A stretch of 64,000 nucleotides of DNA from Daedaleopsis sinensis (GCA_033807695.1 CM066308.1:310001-374000), one strand, 5' to 3'. Shown: positions 1 through 10,384, numbered from the stretch's first letter. The notes: generated from the letters alone by a model not told the origin. Numbers and translations are program-made.

Positions 1-1
1 G

Positions 2-154
2 CAGGCGGACTCGGAGGTAGTGGTGCTGACCGCACACCACGCGTACGAGCTCGAGAGCGTCGGCACGGTGGATGGGTGCATCTGCCGCTTTGGAAGATCG
101 AGTGTGTGTATGTGTGACGGAGATAGGTGGCGGCGAGGCCGGGCTGTAGACTGA
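2..154 (+). CDS. 3' end of an unknown protein (partial)
   Basis: An open frame enters from the left edge and runs 50 codons to a TGA at 152-154. The first part reads like real protein (DSEVVVLTAHHAYELESVG), followed by a Cys- and Arg-rich tail. There is no start codon inside the window, so this would be the last exon of a gene that lies mostly upstream. No family was recognised. It could also be chance coding in GC-rich DNA. It is on the same strand as the complex I gene that follows after about 600 bp. Confidence 0.3.
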   Translation, partial: QADSEVVVLTAHHAYELESVGTVDGCICRFGRSSVCMCDGDRWRRGRAVD

Positions 155-762
155 GTAAGTACTAGCAGCTGTCGTAGACAGCGTGCGTAGACGTTGATCC
201 TTCCTTTCTTTCGGCTTGACGGCTCGACGCCCCATTGCTCCCGAATCGTTTCGTACCGTGTATTGCAGGATTATTAGTACACACATACCTTCATCCACAT
301 GTCAACATAGTCTGGGCTCAAGCTCAACGGCTTTAGCTGGCTCTCCGCTACCTGTGGGTATGATCAACCAGGGTTGGTGCTGGCGCGGCGACGTACCAGT
401 TACTGTACGAGCATGCGCGCTCTTATGGACTCGTGTGACGGTACTATACGCAGAGTAGCAGCGAATGTTGCAGCTAGCATAACATGCATTCCAAGTCGCA
501 GCACAAAGTTGAAGTCGACGTCGAAGTGCAGACCGCCGATGACGACACAGCCCGCTTGGGCGCCGTCGACCTACCGCCCGCCACAACGCAAACAGGGCCA
601 AGCACAGACCCGGCGTCGCCCGAGCCAGTGGGAGCGCGGGCAACGGTCAGAACGGCGAGCAAACACCCTTGCTCACCGTCCACGACGATGCTCAGACACG
701 CCTCGTCCGCGACTAGTGCGTCTTCCCCTGCCCGCTCCCTATGTCCCCTCTGACGCTATTGC
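155..762. other. Intergenic stretch, no supported gene
   Basis: Open frames on both strands here overlap one another and are rich in Arg, Ser and Pro, as expected of shadow frames in GC-rich DNA. It should contain the promoter of the complex I gene. No clear TATA element, repeat or RNA gene was seen. Confidence 0.5.
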
Positions 763-2115
763 ATGGCCCCTCCGACGATGCTGACGACTCGACGGACAGA
801 TATCTCGCGGCCGTTCCGGGCCAAGCTGCGCCGGTCGTTCGCGACGGTGCAGGACACGCCTGTGCGCCGCTACGGGGGCCTCAAGGACCAGGACCGCATC
901 TTTACCAATGCGTATTGCAGGCACGACCATGGGATCAAGGGCGCGATGGTGAGTCTTCGGTGTTTTTGTTGGCTGTTCTGCGTTTTGCGTCCGCCGAGTC
1001 TTTGAACTCGGATCCGTGCTTCCTTCTGTGCTTGCTGTGTTGGGCGGGATGGGCTGCGGGGTAGGGCAGTATGCACGGGAGAGAAGCATGGACTCTGGCA
1101 GACCGTTGCTGTGGAGGAGTGGGGAGTTCGGACGGATGGCTTGCTGGTCACGTCATCAGTCCAGTTGTTCTCGCTGTGCCCAACCACCCACTCATGCAGG
1201 CCCTCCTCCGTTCTGAACATATGGCCTGGGACGCATAGATGGAGGCAGAACTGTGCTCTGTCACTCCGGGCTTGTAGCCATATAAGCGGGCGGGGGAGTG
1301 TCGAGCAGCGAGTTATACTGTCAGACCTTGTGGGGTGACCCTCTCCGTCGCCGCCTGAGTATGTTCCAGTGACTATGCGGGTCGTCTCCCTAGCATCCAA
1401 ATCATATTGTCGCAACGTCCGACGCTCGACACGCGTAGATGCACTTCGCAGCAGAGTGACAACCTCCAACCTCTGTGCATCAGGCGATTAGCATACCAGC
1501 GGTCGGTGTGCGGCGCCTCAGATCTATCGCACCGTCTCCGGCCAGTAAGCTATGCATGCATTATTTATGCGCGATTCATCAGTGTCTGCATATCCAAATG
1601 GCTCGCTCATCCTACTGACTTCCTCCTCTGTCCAGTCCCGCGGTGACTGGCACAAAACGAAAGACATCATTCTCAAAGGAGACTCGTGGATAATCCAGAC
1701 CATCAAGGACTCTGGTCTTCGTGGCCGAGGAGGTGCTGGTTTCCCGAGCGGTTTGAAGTGGAGCTTCATGAACAAGCCTGGTTGGGAGAAGGATCCGCGG
1801 TAAGCGTTCCCCTTCGCTCGGTCCCATCCTTTTCCCAACCCGAATCGTAGTCCACGCTACCTCGTCGTCAACGCGGACGAGGGTGAGCCCGGCACCTGCA
1901 AGGACCGCGAGATCCTGCGTGGCGACCCCCACAAGCTCATCGAGGGATGCCTCGTCGCCGGTCGCGCGATGAACGCCAGTGCAGCGTACATCTACATCCG
2001 CGGTGAGTTCTACCAGGAGGCGTCGCACGTCCAGCAGGCCATCAACGAGGCCTACAAGGCCGGCTACCTCGGCAAGGACGCGTGCGGGACCGGATACTCG
2101 TTCGACGTCTACCTC

Positions 2116-2159
<44 letters not shown>

Positions 2160-3119
2160 CATCGAGTCCCTCGAGGGCAAGCAGGGCAAGCCCCGCCTCA
2201 AGCCCCCATTCCCCGCGGACGTCGGCCTCTTCGGCTGCCCGACGACGGTCGCGAACGTCGAGACGGTCGCCGTCGCCCCGACGATCTGCAGGCGCGGTGC
2301 GCCGTGGTTCGCCGGGTTCGGGCGCGCGCGGAATCAGGGCACGAAGCTATTCTGTATATCCGGGCACGTCAACAACCCCTGCGTCGTCGAGGAGGAGATG
2401 AGCATCCCGCTCAAGGACCTCATCGAGAAGCACTGTGGCGGCGTTCGCGGCGGCTGGGACAACCTGCTCGGCATCATCCCCGGCGGTAGCTCGGTCCCCG
2501 TCCTTCCGATCGACAAGTGCTCTGAAGTGCTGTGAGTCGAGCCTATCATCCACGTTGTTTGTCGTTACTGACAATGCCTATAGCATGGACTACGACTCCC
2601 TGAAGGACGCCCAGTCCGGTCTCGGCACGGGCGCCGTCATCGTGATGGACAAGAGCACCGACATCGTCAAGGCCATCGCGCGCTTCGCACACGTACGTCC
2701 CATCTCTCCCGCACTCCAGCCCAGCGCACTAACAGCCCCGTCCATCGCAGTTCTACAAGCACGAGTCCTGCGGGCAGTGCACGCCCTGCCGCGAGGGCAC
2801 GACGTGGATGATGAACATGATGGACCGCTTCGCGGAAGGGCGCGGGCACGCGCGCGAGATCGACATGCTCCTCGAGCTCACGAAGCAGATCGAGGGCCGC
2901 ACGATCTGCGCGCTCGGCGACGCCGCCGCGTGGCCCATCCAGGGCCTCATGCGCCACTTCCGCCCGGAGGTCGAGCAGCGCATCGCCGCGTTCCGCGCGG
3001 AGCACGGGCCCGTGCTGTTTGGTGGCAGGCTGAAGAGCCAGACGGACCCGACGCTTGCGATCCCGGATAATTTGGGCGCGGATTTGCCGGAGGTGGGGGC
3101 CCCACTGCCGGGCGCGTAG
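763..3119 (+). CDS. NUO51: NADH:ubiquinone oxidoreductase 51-kDa subunit (complex I, NDUFV1/NUO-51)
   Basis: Flavoprotein of the mitochondrial complex I matrix arm. It oxidises NADH through FMN and passes electrons to its N3 4Fe-4S cluster. Exons: 763-948, 1636-1799, 1851-2531, 2584-2692, 2751-3119. All introns have GT/AG ends and the phases agree. The first ~28 residues are rich in Arg, Ser and Leu and form a plausible mitochondrial presequence ahead of SFATVQ. The FMN/NADH-binding region shows [13 protein letters not shown] and [14 protein letters not shown], then [19 protein letters not shown]. The 4Fe-4S ligands are in [11 protein letters not shown], with the fourth Cys in TICALGD. Length is close to the usual ~490-500 residues and the gene looks intact. 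ATG 763 was chosen because it is in frame with the presequence. ATG 778 is an alternative five codons later. Odd points: intron 1 is 687 bp, and the 3' end is duplicated 2.7 kb downstream. Confidence 0.96.
949..1635 (+). other. Unusually long first intron of the complex I gene (687 bp)
   Basis: The donor is GTGAGT at 949 and the acceptor is CAG at 1633-1635. The other introns of this gene are 51, 52 and 58 bp. The flanking exons join in phase 0 into a continuous conserved protein (HGIKGAM then SRGDWHKT), so no exon is missing. Frames inside the intron do not look conserved. The extra length may come from an old insertion, but no terminal repeats were seen. Confidence 0.75.
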
Positions 3120-3428
3120 AGGGTGCGGAGCGGTGGAGGTACATGAGTACTACTTGATAGAGCCGGGTCCTGTGTCGTTGGCGAGTGCTTGATGAACGTC
3201 CCTGCTGAACGATTTGGCGATTTCTACTGAGTACTATTGGTCACAGTTCGTGCGACGACTGGTAATTTGGCTCGTCGTCGAGGTATGGTGATGTTGGGCC
3301 TTGTGAATACGCTTCAAACTTGATCGTCGTTTGGTATCATATAGGCGCAAGCAGGCACGACATGTCAAACAGGTATGTTGTCCTCTGGTTCGTTGGTCAT
3401 AGTCTGGTATCCATTGCACAACCACCAT
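3120..3428. other. Convergent intergenic region
   Basis: This lies between the 3' end of the complex I gene and the 3' end of the minus-strand gene. It should hold both 3' UTRs. No repeat or extra gene was recognised. Confidence 0.4.
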
Positions 3429-5421
3429 CTACCGTCTGAAGGAAGGTGCATTAACGTACAGATTAGTCACCGGACGTCTTTCTAAACCCCAAGTAGGCAT
3501 TGTGGTGGCTACTCTTCTCGCCGCCGGGCTTTTGGTATCTGCAGTTGCAGCTGCAGCCGCGCTAGCGAGTACGGGAGTAGTGCGTCTCGAGCGATTGAAA
3601 GACACTACTTTGAAGGTCTTCGAGAGGTCGCCGTCCTCCTGCATTCGCTCCATCTCCTCTTTCCGCTTCGAGGAGTCGGGGATACCCCGAAGCCACCGCT
3701 TCAGCTTCCACTCCTCGCTGTTCCTCGCCCATCGACGTATCACGAGCCTCACTACCCAAGCCTTCGAAGCGCCTCGCGTCTCCTCCGCAATATCTTTCTG
3801 TTCTATGGACGCCTCGCCATACCGGGTCACGGTCCACTTTCCGACGAGGAGCATACAGAACTTTGCTCTAGGGTCGTCGACGTAGTCCGAGGCCTGCCAA
3901 GTCTTGTCGTTCCACGTCCGAAAGTAAAGGGCCGCCGGTGCGTGGAAAGTCATCGAGCCCTCGTCGCCGCATTTGCAAGTGAGTTTAGCTTTGAACCACC
4001 ACATGTACCCGTGCGGCAAAGGGGGAGGAAGGCCCCTGAAGTCGAAAACATGGTCGAGCAGAGGAAAGACCCAGAATTCCTGCGCTGCATTCACTGTGGC
4101 TGCCGGCGCATTATCGGGGGACCCTTGGCCAAGCTTGCCGAGACGGTCGGCCATGGGGCTGTATCCGGAGGACGGGACGTATTCATCGTTCTCCCATCGT
4201 TCAGGTCCCAGTAGCAATGTCTTTGCCAACTCTTGCGCAGCTGCTGCGATGAAGGCGATCCTGTCCACCCCACGAGGGACACCTTCCCTTATAGCCAGTC
4301 CCACGATGATAGCCTGATCCCAAATGGACCGCTGGTTGTCGGTTTTGTGGTTGCGGTATTGGACGAGCCCAAACATTGTCTGGAGCATCCAGTATTCGCG
4401 GGGCTCCGATAGCATCGATGTTCCGGTAAAGTCGCCACTACCGTCTTGAGAGGCAGAGGAGTCTGGCACCGTAGAGTTGCTACTTGACCATTCCGACAAT
4501 GACGAGTCTCTTGGGAGTAATGCAGGCAGCGTGATCATACGATAAGGATGAAGAACATCCTCGGATGGCTTGGCTTGGATCTGCTTCAAGATGCGAGCAA
4601 ACACCCTGTAGGTTGATCACGGATCAGTCCACACCCCCGAGGTGTTTCGTGTAAACGGTTTCTTACCCATTGTAGACTGGAGGGAATATAACGTGGACAT
4701 TTTCAGGCACGACGTGGATGAGCTCGAAGAATGTGCGGGCATCGTGCATGAATGTTGGGAGCGAGTCGTCGTCGAGACCGTCCTGTTGAAAGAGGAAGTA
4801 CAATCGAGCCTGGCAGCAAAGTTGACGCACTTCCTTCGCCCACTCCTTCGCACCGCCTTCAAGGTCGCCTTCAACGAAGTCTTGTACGACCGGACGCTCG
4901 ACTAACAGCGTATACACTGTGTTGGGCATTCTCCTCGACACTTGGCATGCTTGTATGAAGACTGTGGCGGGGATCTTCAACTTGCTCATGCCGCGCTGCG
5001 AGTCTCTTCTGACGAACGGCCAAAGGGAAAGGTATGAGTACCTCAACTTCTTGTCTTTCGATAAGTCTAATGCACTTTTGGAGGTGTGTTTCAGCTGCCA
5101 GTGCTCATCGCCACTGGCAGTAGTACCAACCGTGAGAATGCTGGCGCAGTCCACCAGCATGAAACGTTCGTTGCGACTATTGCCGACAGGAATCTTGACA
5201 TGCGGGTTATGCGAAAAGGGATTTGTGTTGGATGTCATGATATGCGAGGGGTTGCAAGCGGTCGTAAGAGTATGAGCTAGCACTGACGTCGCCGAGCCGG
5301 GGATCTTAAGTACCTGCCAGGTGCTCAGCCGTAATGCAGTGTGAGTTAGCGGTATCGGCGACGGCGAGTCTATGCCTTTTCTGCTAAGAACGAGATACCA
5401 ATTGTGGTCGATGCACACCAT
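3429..5421 (-). CDS. Hypothetical fungal protein, two exons
   Basis: Reading right to left, exon 1 ends at 4667, an intron of 61 bp spans 4606-4666 (GTAAGA...CAG), and exon 2 runs 4605-3429. From ATG 5421 the product is 643 aa. From the internal ATG at 5238 it is 582 aa. I favour 5238, because the 61 codons before it read like untranslated sequence and the protein after it begins MTSNTNPFSH. Visible features: a Ser-rich stretch (SSSNSTVPDSSASQDGSGD), a Cys pair in LTCKCGDEG, a Trp-rich segment around LPHGYMWWFKAK, and an Arg/Lys-rich C-terminal third with an Ala run. No membrane helix or signal peptide is clear. The family was not recognised. The gene sits between the complex I gene and a copy of that gene's 3' end, so it may have arrived with a rearrangement. 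Confidence 0.7.
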
Positions 5422-5802
5422 ATTCTAGACAAGATTTGGCAAGGCGATGAGTAGTGAACAAAACCGGCCTTGTCCGACTGCGGCGATGTGATACAATTTG
5501 GAAGTTTCTATAAAGCTCAAAGGCGTCATCGTCATACTTGAAGGCGGGTCTACCATGTACAGTGCCGCTGCTACTCTGCCCATAGCAACGGTCGTGTATA
5601 GTCGAAGTTAAAATGTAGGGGTATCGCCGCAGCCGTTGCAGAAGGGTGACGCGTATGTAGTACTAGTATCCGAAGTGCGCGCGGCTGGCTTGCCACTGTC
5701 TTAAAGGGAAACTACGTAAACTCGGACAAATTGAGCCGAGACATAGTGCCTTCTGCAGCTGTTCATGGGCGGCGTTGGGCGGCGTTGGGCATACACAAAA
5801 GA
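5422..5802. other. Gene-free stretch upstream of the minus-strand gene
   Basis: Probable promoter of the 3429-5421 gene. A short direct repeat, GGGCGGCGTT twice, lies at about 5767-5790, just before the complex I 3'-end copy begins. Nothing else was recognised. Confidence 0.4.
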
Positions 5803-5915
5803 ACGGGCCCGTGCTGTTTGGCGGCAGGTTGAAGAGCCAGACGGACCCGACGCTTGCGATCCCGGATAATTTGGGCGCGGATTTGCCGGAGGCGGGGGCG
5901 CCGCGGAGTGCGTAG
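5803..5915 (+). pseudogene. Duplicated 3' end of the complex I 51-kDa gene
   Basis: This 113-bp stretch repeats 3003-3119, the last ~37 codons and stop of the complex I gene, with only a few substitutions. It carries the same reading [22 protein letters not shown] segment and ends in TAG, with a slightly different tail (EAGAPRSA instead of EVGAPLPGA). There is no exon, promoter or start in front of it, so it is a non-functional fragment. Copy and original flank the 3429-5421 gene, which suggests an insertion or unequal duplication at the original gene end. Confidence 0.85.
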
Positions 5916-6155
5916 ATAGTTCTAAGTGAGTGGGTGGTTAGCGTTCGCGAGAAATATACTTAGTACAACTCTGCTTCCTGCGACCTGCCTGTCGGACGGG
6001 CTCGGCTTGATTGCGTTCGCCGTTATAGAGAAGTTGTGGACCGCGGTGCGTTGTGATGTTGATGTCTCTGCGGTGCTGACTGTGGGCTGTTTGGATGGCG
6101 TGGAGACGTTCGACGGTTGCTTACAATCTTGGATATAGGTGTTTGTTGACTCCCC
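5916..6155. other. Short gene-free stretch
   Basis: Nothing convincing seen between the complex I gene scrap and the HET-like remnant. Confidence 0.4.
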
Positions 6156-6699
6156 GTGAACTTAGCGTGCGGACGGCCTAAGCCAACGACAAATCCACGA
6201 GCTCTGCTCGCCACAACCGGCTCTTGCCATACTACGAGCCCTACGCGTCTGGCGACCGCCACCTCCGTTCTCGGTGGTATGTACAGACCTTCTACCGGAG
6301 CCATATCGTCTCGTCGACGGCAGGGCGTGGCTGGATTGCCGCACGCTCGTCATCTGCTTATGCCCCCGGCCAGACCCACACGCACGACATCCTCTCCCTC
6401 CCGTCCTTCTGCGCCGTCTATCACTTCTGCTTCTGGCCGGGGCATCCCCAACCGCCACTTTCGTCTTCGTCATGTACCCTCGGAGCGCAGCGCCGGCTCT
6501 TTCAAGCGCGGCGCCTGCACGCCGCCCCAGTGGTATCCGTGAGACGTGCACTGCTCGAGCGGGTGCGCGTTCGACGTTCGTCTGGCTCGACGCCCTCTGC
6601 GCGATGCTCCGCTTCACAGGGTCCCGCGCGTGGTATCAGGTACACCCACAGCGTCCGAACAGGCGAGCCGCCGATTTCGACCTGCGACTCGGAGGCTCG
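6156..6699 (+). pseudogene. Decayed HET-like gene, cut by the retrotransposon
   Basis: Pieces in several frames match the HET-like gene at 30369-31664 in order. The piece with AWLDCRTLVICL matches AWLECRTLVICQ, FCAVYHF is shared, and FVWLDALCAML matches FVWLDALYVVW. The (V/W)WLDALC core is typical of basidiomycete HET-like (heterokaryon-incompatibility-type) proteins. The pieces cannot be joined into one frame without several frameshifts. The LTR element at 6700 interrupts the sequence after the five bases GCTCG. No continuation of the gene was recognised beyond 26600. Confidence 0.5.
6695..6699. repeat. Target-site duplication, left copy
   Basis: GCTCG lies directly before the 5' LTR and is repeated at 26595-26599 directly after the 3' LTR. 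Five bases is the usual duplication for Ty3/gypsy integrases. Confidence 0.85.
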
Positions 6700-6979
6700 T
6701 GTTACGAGCACATGTTCTACCTCGCCTCATCCTCGTTCCCACCCTGTTTCATTCGTTATTGTCTTAGCTATTGTCCTGTGACCCTCGACGGGCCTCCGTG
6801 CTTTCCGCTTGGTTTCCGTAGCACGCCTCATGTTCTTATTGTTCTACATGTGTTATTGTTCTCGTAGACAGGTCTCTACAATATAAAAGCCACTGGATGC
6901 TGGGGTAGAGTCCCCAGCTTCGGATTGGTACATTGTCACCCAACTCTAGTTTGCCTTCGTCCTAGCCTAGGGCGTATCA
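6700..6979 (+). repeat. 5' long terminal repeat
   Basis: 280 bp with TG...CA ends. It contains a TATA-type promoter (TATAAAA at 6882-6888) and the presumed transcript start near 6916. Its sequence appears identical to the LTR at 26315-26594. Confidence 0.93.
6882..6888 (+). promoter_or_regulatory. TATA box of the LTR promoter
   Basis: TATAAAA lies 28 bp upstream of the base (6916-6917) where a transcript would have to begin for self-priming to work. The same box is in the 3' LTR. Confidence 0.7.
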
Positions 6980-6980
6980 T

Positions 6981-6991
6981 AATCCGAAGCT
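6981..6991 (+). promoter_or_regulatory. Self-primed primer-binding site
   Basis: The 11 bases AATCCGAAGCT begin one base after the 5' LTR. They are the exact reverse complement of AGCTTCGGATT at 6916-6926 inside the same LTR. In Tf1 of fission yeast and its relatives, the first 11 bases of the element's own RNA fold back onto the primer site and replace tRNA as primer. The position of the TATA box supports a transcript start at 6916. No tRNA-type TGG at the start of the site is present. Confidence 0.85.
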
Positions 6992-7257
6992 ACCACCCTT
7001 CTCGACTACGGGCGTGCTGTATCAGTGCTACCCCGTACGTCTCCACCTCTCCTCCATCAGGCGTCCTTGTCATATAGATACATCTTTATACTCTAGTGAG
7101 AATTCATGGGTTATCCATATGAATCTGTTCCTAGAGCGGAGTACTCACGATGTATTGAGAGCCAGTTGTCGATACATTGAGAAGGCCTTCTTGATGTAAC
7201 GAGAAAGGCCTCCCTTTCAGGATACGTTGGCGCACCTTCGTGGCAGCTGCCACCCCG

Positions 7258-7505
7258 CCCCCTGCCCGTTTCGGTCAGGAAAACCGCCTCTAGGCCGCCC
7301 CGCTTCTCCGCTTCTCCCGGCCCGCCTATAGTCCTAGCGGAGATACAATCCTCAGACCGCGGGAATGACGCTCCTTCCGAATTCGACCGGTTCTACCAAA
7401 CACTTGTAGCTGAGGCTTCCCCTGCCCGTTTGGGTCAGGAAGACCACCTCTGAGCCGCCCCGGCGTCCGCTCCTCCCGGCGCGTCTACAGTCTCAGCCGA
7501 GATAT
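7258..7505. repeat. Direct repeat, two ~87-bp copies
   Basis: 7258-7345 and 7419-7505 align along their whole length with about 12-15 differences. Both begin CCCCTGCCCGTTT and end in GAGATA. About 73 bp separates them. This could be sub-terminal DNA of the nested element. Confidence 0.7.
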
Positions 7506-7700
7506 CATCAATCCCACCAGTGATATTACGATATACTTATCCTACCACACGCGGGCCTCTATTGACGACAGACTGCTTTCACGAAGTCTTAGACAGCAAT
7601 ACAGCAATACTTATTGTAGTTCAAGCAAAAGGTCTTCGTGCAGTAGACGAGACGTTCACGCGGAGCAAGTTATAATATACAATACTATATTTGTGCAAGA

Positions 7701-7825
7701 AGCGATACATAAAGGAAGCGAGTCTACATGTGTTTTATGGTTTTACGATGAGTGGAGGACAAGGTACATAAAGGCAGCAAACGAGTCTATGTATGTATGG
7801 TTTTGTGATAAGTGGAGGACCGAGG
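7701..7825. repeat. Two-unit tandem repeat, ~63 bp
   Basis: 7701-7762 and 7763-7825 share ACATAAAGG, GAGTCTA and ATGGTTTT, each followed by AAGTGGAGGAC or a near match. No coding role is apparent. Confidence 0.6.
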
Positions 7826-8100
7826 TACACAGCGAGTCGGAATCGGGTTACGTGAGTATACGAGTAAGACAGAGCGAGTCATACATATACGGGCTCGGGG
7901 ACGCCAACACACCACAGGACGACGAGCGCGGCATCATTGTTCATGGTAGTACATAGAGATCGATCGGGGAGAGACTGAAGCAGACAGAGATGATATAAAA
8001 GGCTTTTTGTAAGTATGTCGAACCAGCAGGATCAGCGAGAGTAAACATCAGGGGAGAGCACAGGCATACGAACAATTCAAACGGGCATCACCTCGGATGG

Positions 8101-10384
8101 TTAAGACGTACGAGAGCGCTTGGCCGGCCTGGGCAAGTCGTTCTCTTTGTCGGAGGTCGAGTCAGGTCGCTCTGGTGAAGCATCGGGGCGCCGGGGGGGC
8201 TTTCGGATACGGTGAGGTCGGGAGGACATGGAAGAGGACGCGTGTGCTGTCGACGTCGACGTCGACGCTGCCTTCCTGCGGACGGATGGCGGGTGCTGAG
8301 CGGGACTCGGAGGTGCGGCTGCTGCGACGTTGGCGAGGGTAGCAAGAGACGACAGCGGGGCAACCGGCGGTGCGGAACTCGTGGAGTCAGGCATAGTAGA
8401 CCCGGTCTCGGAGGCAGGCGTAGGCGAAGAAGACATCGGCGGAGTGGTCGGCGCAGGCACGGAGGAAGGGGTCGCAGGGAAATTGAACGTCGGCGACGAC
8501 GCGAGAGTGGATGTCGGCGTCAGCGGGGGCGTCGAGGGAGTCGACGCAAAAGCGGACGTCGGCGACGATGCGAGAGTGGACGAAGGCGACGGAGGCAGTG
8601 AGGCGGGAGCGGGAGGTTCGGTCGATGAGGAGGCTGTGAAAGCCAGAGGGTCGCCCATCACGGGCGTGCTGGCCGGCAGACCGAAATCTCTCATATTACC
8701 CCAGTCCATCCCAAGGTCGGGCATAGCCGAACTATAGAAGGGGTAGGAGCCGCTCAACGGATCAACCGTAGCTCCCCCGAGCTGCCATGTGTTCGGGAAT
8801 GAGGAAATGTTGCCGTTCATATCGTATCCCGAGTGCAGTGGGAAGTTGAAACTCCCTGGCAGACCAAACGCGGTGTCAAGGGGAGACTGCACCGACGTGG
8901 AGGTGAATGCGTTGAAGTTGGAGGGGAAGGTTGGGACACTAGACGCATATGAAGCATCAGATGAGTATGCGGCAGCGTACGACGACGACTCCACGCCGGG
9001 CAAGGACGACGGCTCCATGCCGCCAGCAGACGACGCTGGGCCGGACGAGGACGATGAGGACGCGCCGGAGGACGAGGACGCGCCGGAGGACGAAGACGAG
9101 GACACGCCGGAGGACGAAGAGGCCGAGGACGATGCGGCGGGCGATGTGCCTGACGAAGGTGATGACGCGCTAGATGACGGCGGGGCCTCGAACGTGCTCG
9201 TGCTCGAGCTCCGCTGGGACATGTTGGCAGACGACGATGCTGGTTGGCTGCTCGAGGTATTCTCGAACTCTGTGGCGGCGGGGACATCCAGGGCGCGACT
9301 CTCCCGAACCTCTCGGGCTGATTCACGACGCAGACCAGTGAGTCAAGACATATTTGGACAGTGATAAGACACTTACGGTAGGCGCCTCGGGCGAAGTACA
9401 TCATAGGCCGGATGAAGCTATCCCGAAAATTGTCGATGGCCTGTGGGAGCGTGTGGCCAGACTGGTTGCGTCCGAAATGGACACTGAGAGCAGAGATTTA
9501 GCAATGGGGAAAAGTAAACTAACGATGGGGAAAACTCACGCAAAACTATTTATTTCGCCACCGTTCTCCGGACTGGGACCCGCGGCAACAACCGACATGC
9601 ACCAACCGGTCTCTTCAGCGATGCGCTCTAGAACGCGCTCGATGAGCGCGGGGGCGGCGTCGATTGCGCTTCGAAGCCGTAGGTCAGCACATGTTGACAC
9701 GAGGTCATAAACGCGCACATACTTTTGGTAGTCCTGAGGTGTCCTGGTGTTCTGGTTGGTCGGTTGTGGCAACGACCGTTTGGCCTTCTCCTCGGCGAGT
9801 CGCGCCTCCACCTGCGCCCTCTCGGCGTCGCTCGCGCTCCCAAAGAGCGAGTCAACGCGTGCGCGTGTGATGCGGAAGATCTCTGAGCGGTTGAGCTTAC
9901 GCCCCATGGCCTGGCGCTCTGCCTTGAGGTCGCGCTCGATGATGGCCTTTTTCTCGTCGTCGTAGAACATCTTGCAGTAGATTTCTCTCGCCTGGGGGGC
10001 GCGACCCTTACCCTTCGTGAGTGAGGCGGTGACGGCAGCGGGGAGACCACGAGACTCGCGCGTGCGAGAGCGGTGGTTGTTGAACCAGTTCGTGATTCTC
10101 TGCAAAAGAGGGATTGCCAAGTCAGAGACTTGTCGATGTATCGTGATACATCGACAAACTCACATCCTGGCGTGTTGAGATCGCGATTGCGAGCTCATTT
10201 TGCTGATCGTCTGTAAGGGTCGTGGCCTCTGGACCGAAGAGAATGGTGCGTTCAGGCCACTGGAGGAACCATTCGTGGAAAACGGAGGTGAGCCAGTTAC
10301 CCAACCGACCGCGTCGGCGCACGCGCCCTTGCGGTCGGAAAGCCACTGCCATTGTTCTTCTGTGGCCCAGGTAGGAGGTGCCAT
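8101..10384 (-). CDS. Homeodomain-like, Ser/Pro-rich regulator-like protein (KDZ companion), possible frameshift in exon 1
   Basis: Exons on the minus strand: 10384-10164, 10099-9723, 9668-9540, 9483-9377, 9317-8101. Introns are 54-64 bp with GT/AG ends, and phases agree when translation starts at ATG 10352, giving 672 aa. The outer ATG at 10384 begins a family-like N-terminus (MAPPTWATEEQWQWLSDRK) but in a different frame from the next segment (GRLGNWLTSVFHEWFLQWPE). A one-base change near 10325-10335 has therefore probably disrupted the original start. Exon 2 opens with RITNWFNNHRSRTR, which resembles the WFxNxR recognition helix of homeodomains. A folded central domain ends near RPMMYFARG. 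The last ~370 residues are Ser-, Pro- and Ala-rich, as in activation domains, and end in a basic, NLS-like RPAKRSRTS. A DNA-binding role is inference. It is transcribed away from the transposase. Confidence 0.7.
10130..10157. repeat. Perfect hairpin inside an intron
   Basis: Two 13-base arms (TTGTCGATGTATC and its exact complement) with a 2-base loop fill nearly half of the 64-bp intron 10100-10163 of the homeodomain-like gene. Confidence 0.85.

Larger units (their letters stand above)
6992..8100. other. Non-coding stretch holding the left junction of the nested insertion
   Basis: No supported gene. Composition changes from C-rich leader-like sequence to AT-richer DNA near 7065-7100, where the inserted segment may begin. 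It contains an imperfect palindrome with AGGCCT ends at about 7178-7208, a direct repeat (7258-7345 and 7419-7505) and a two-unit tandem repeat (7701-7825). The junction could not be fixed, because no clear terminal inverted repeat was found. Confidence 0.45.

Noticed and set aside
1979..2489. Arg/Ser-rich frames in the complex I gene
   Set aside because: Other-frame shadows of the highly conserved exon 3 of the 51-kDa subunit.
6700..6979. Solo LTR
   Set aside because: The flanking GCTCG is matched by GCTCG after the LTR at 26594, and a primer site follows directly, so it is the 5' LTR of the same insertion.
8212..9364. Long plus-strand frames rich in Arg/Gly or Asp/Glu
   Set aside because: They are the complement of the Ser/Pro/Ala-rich last exon of the minus-strand homeodomain-like gene. 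The composition follows directly from that exon.
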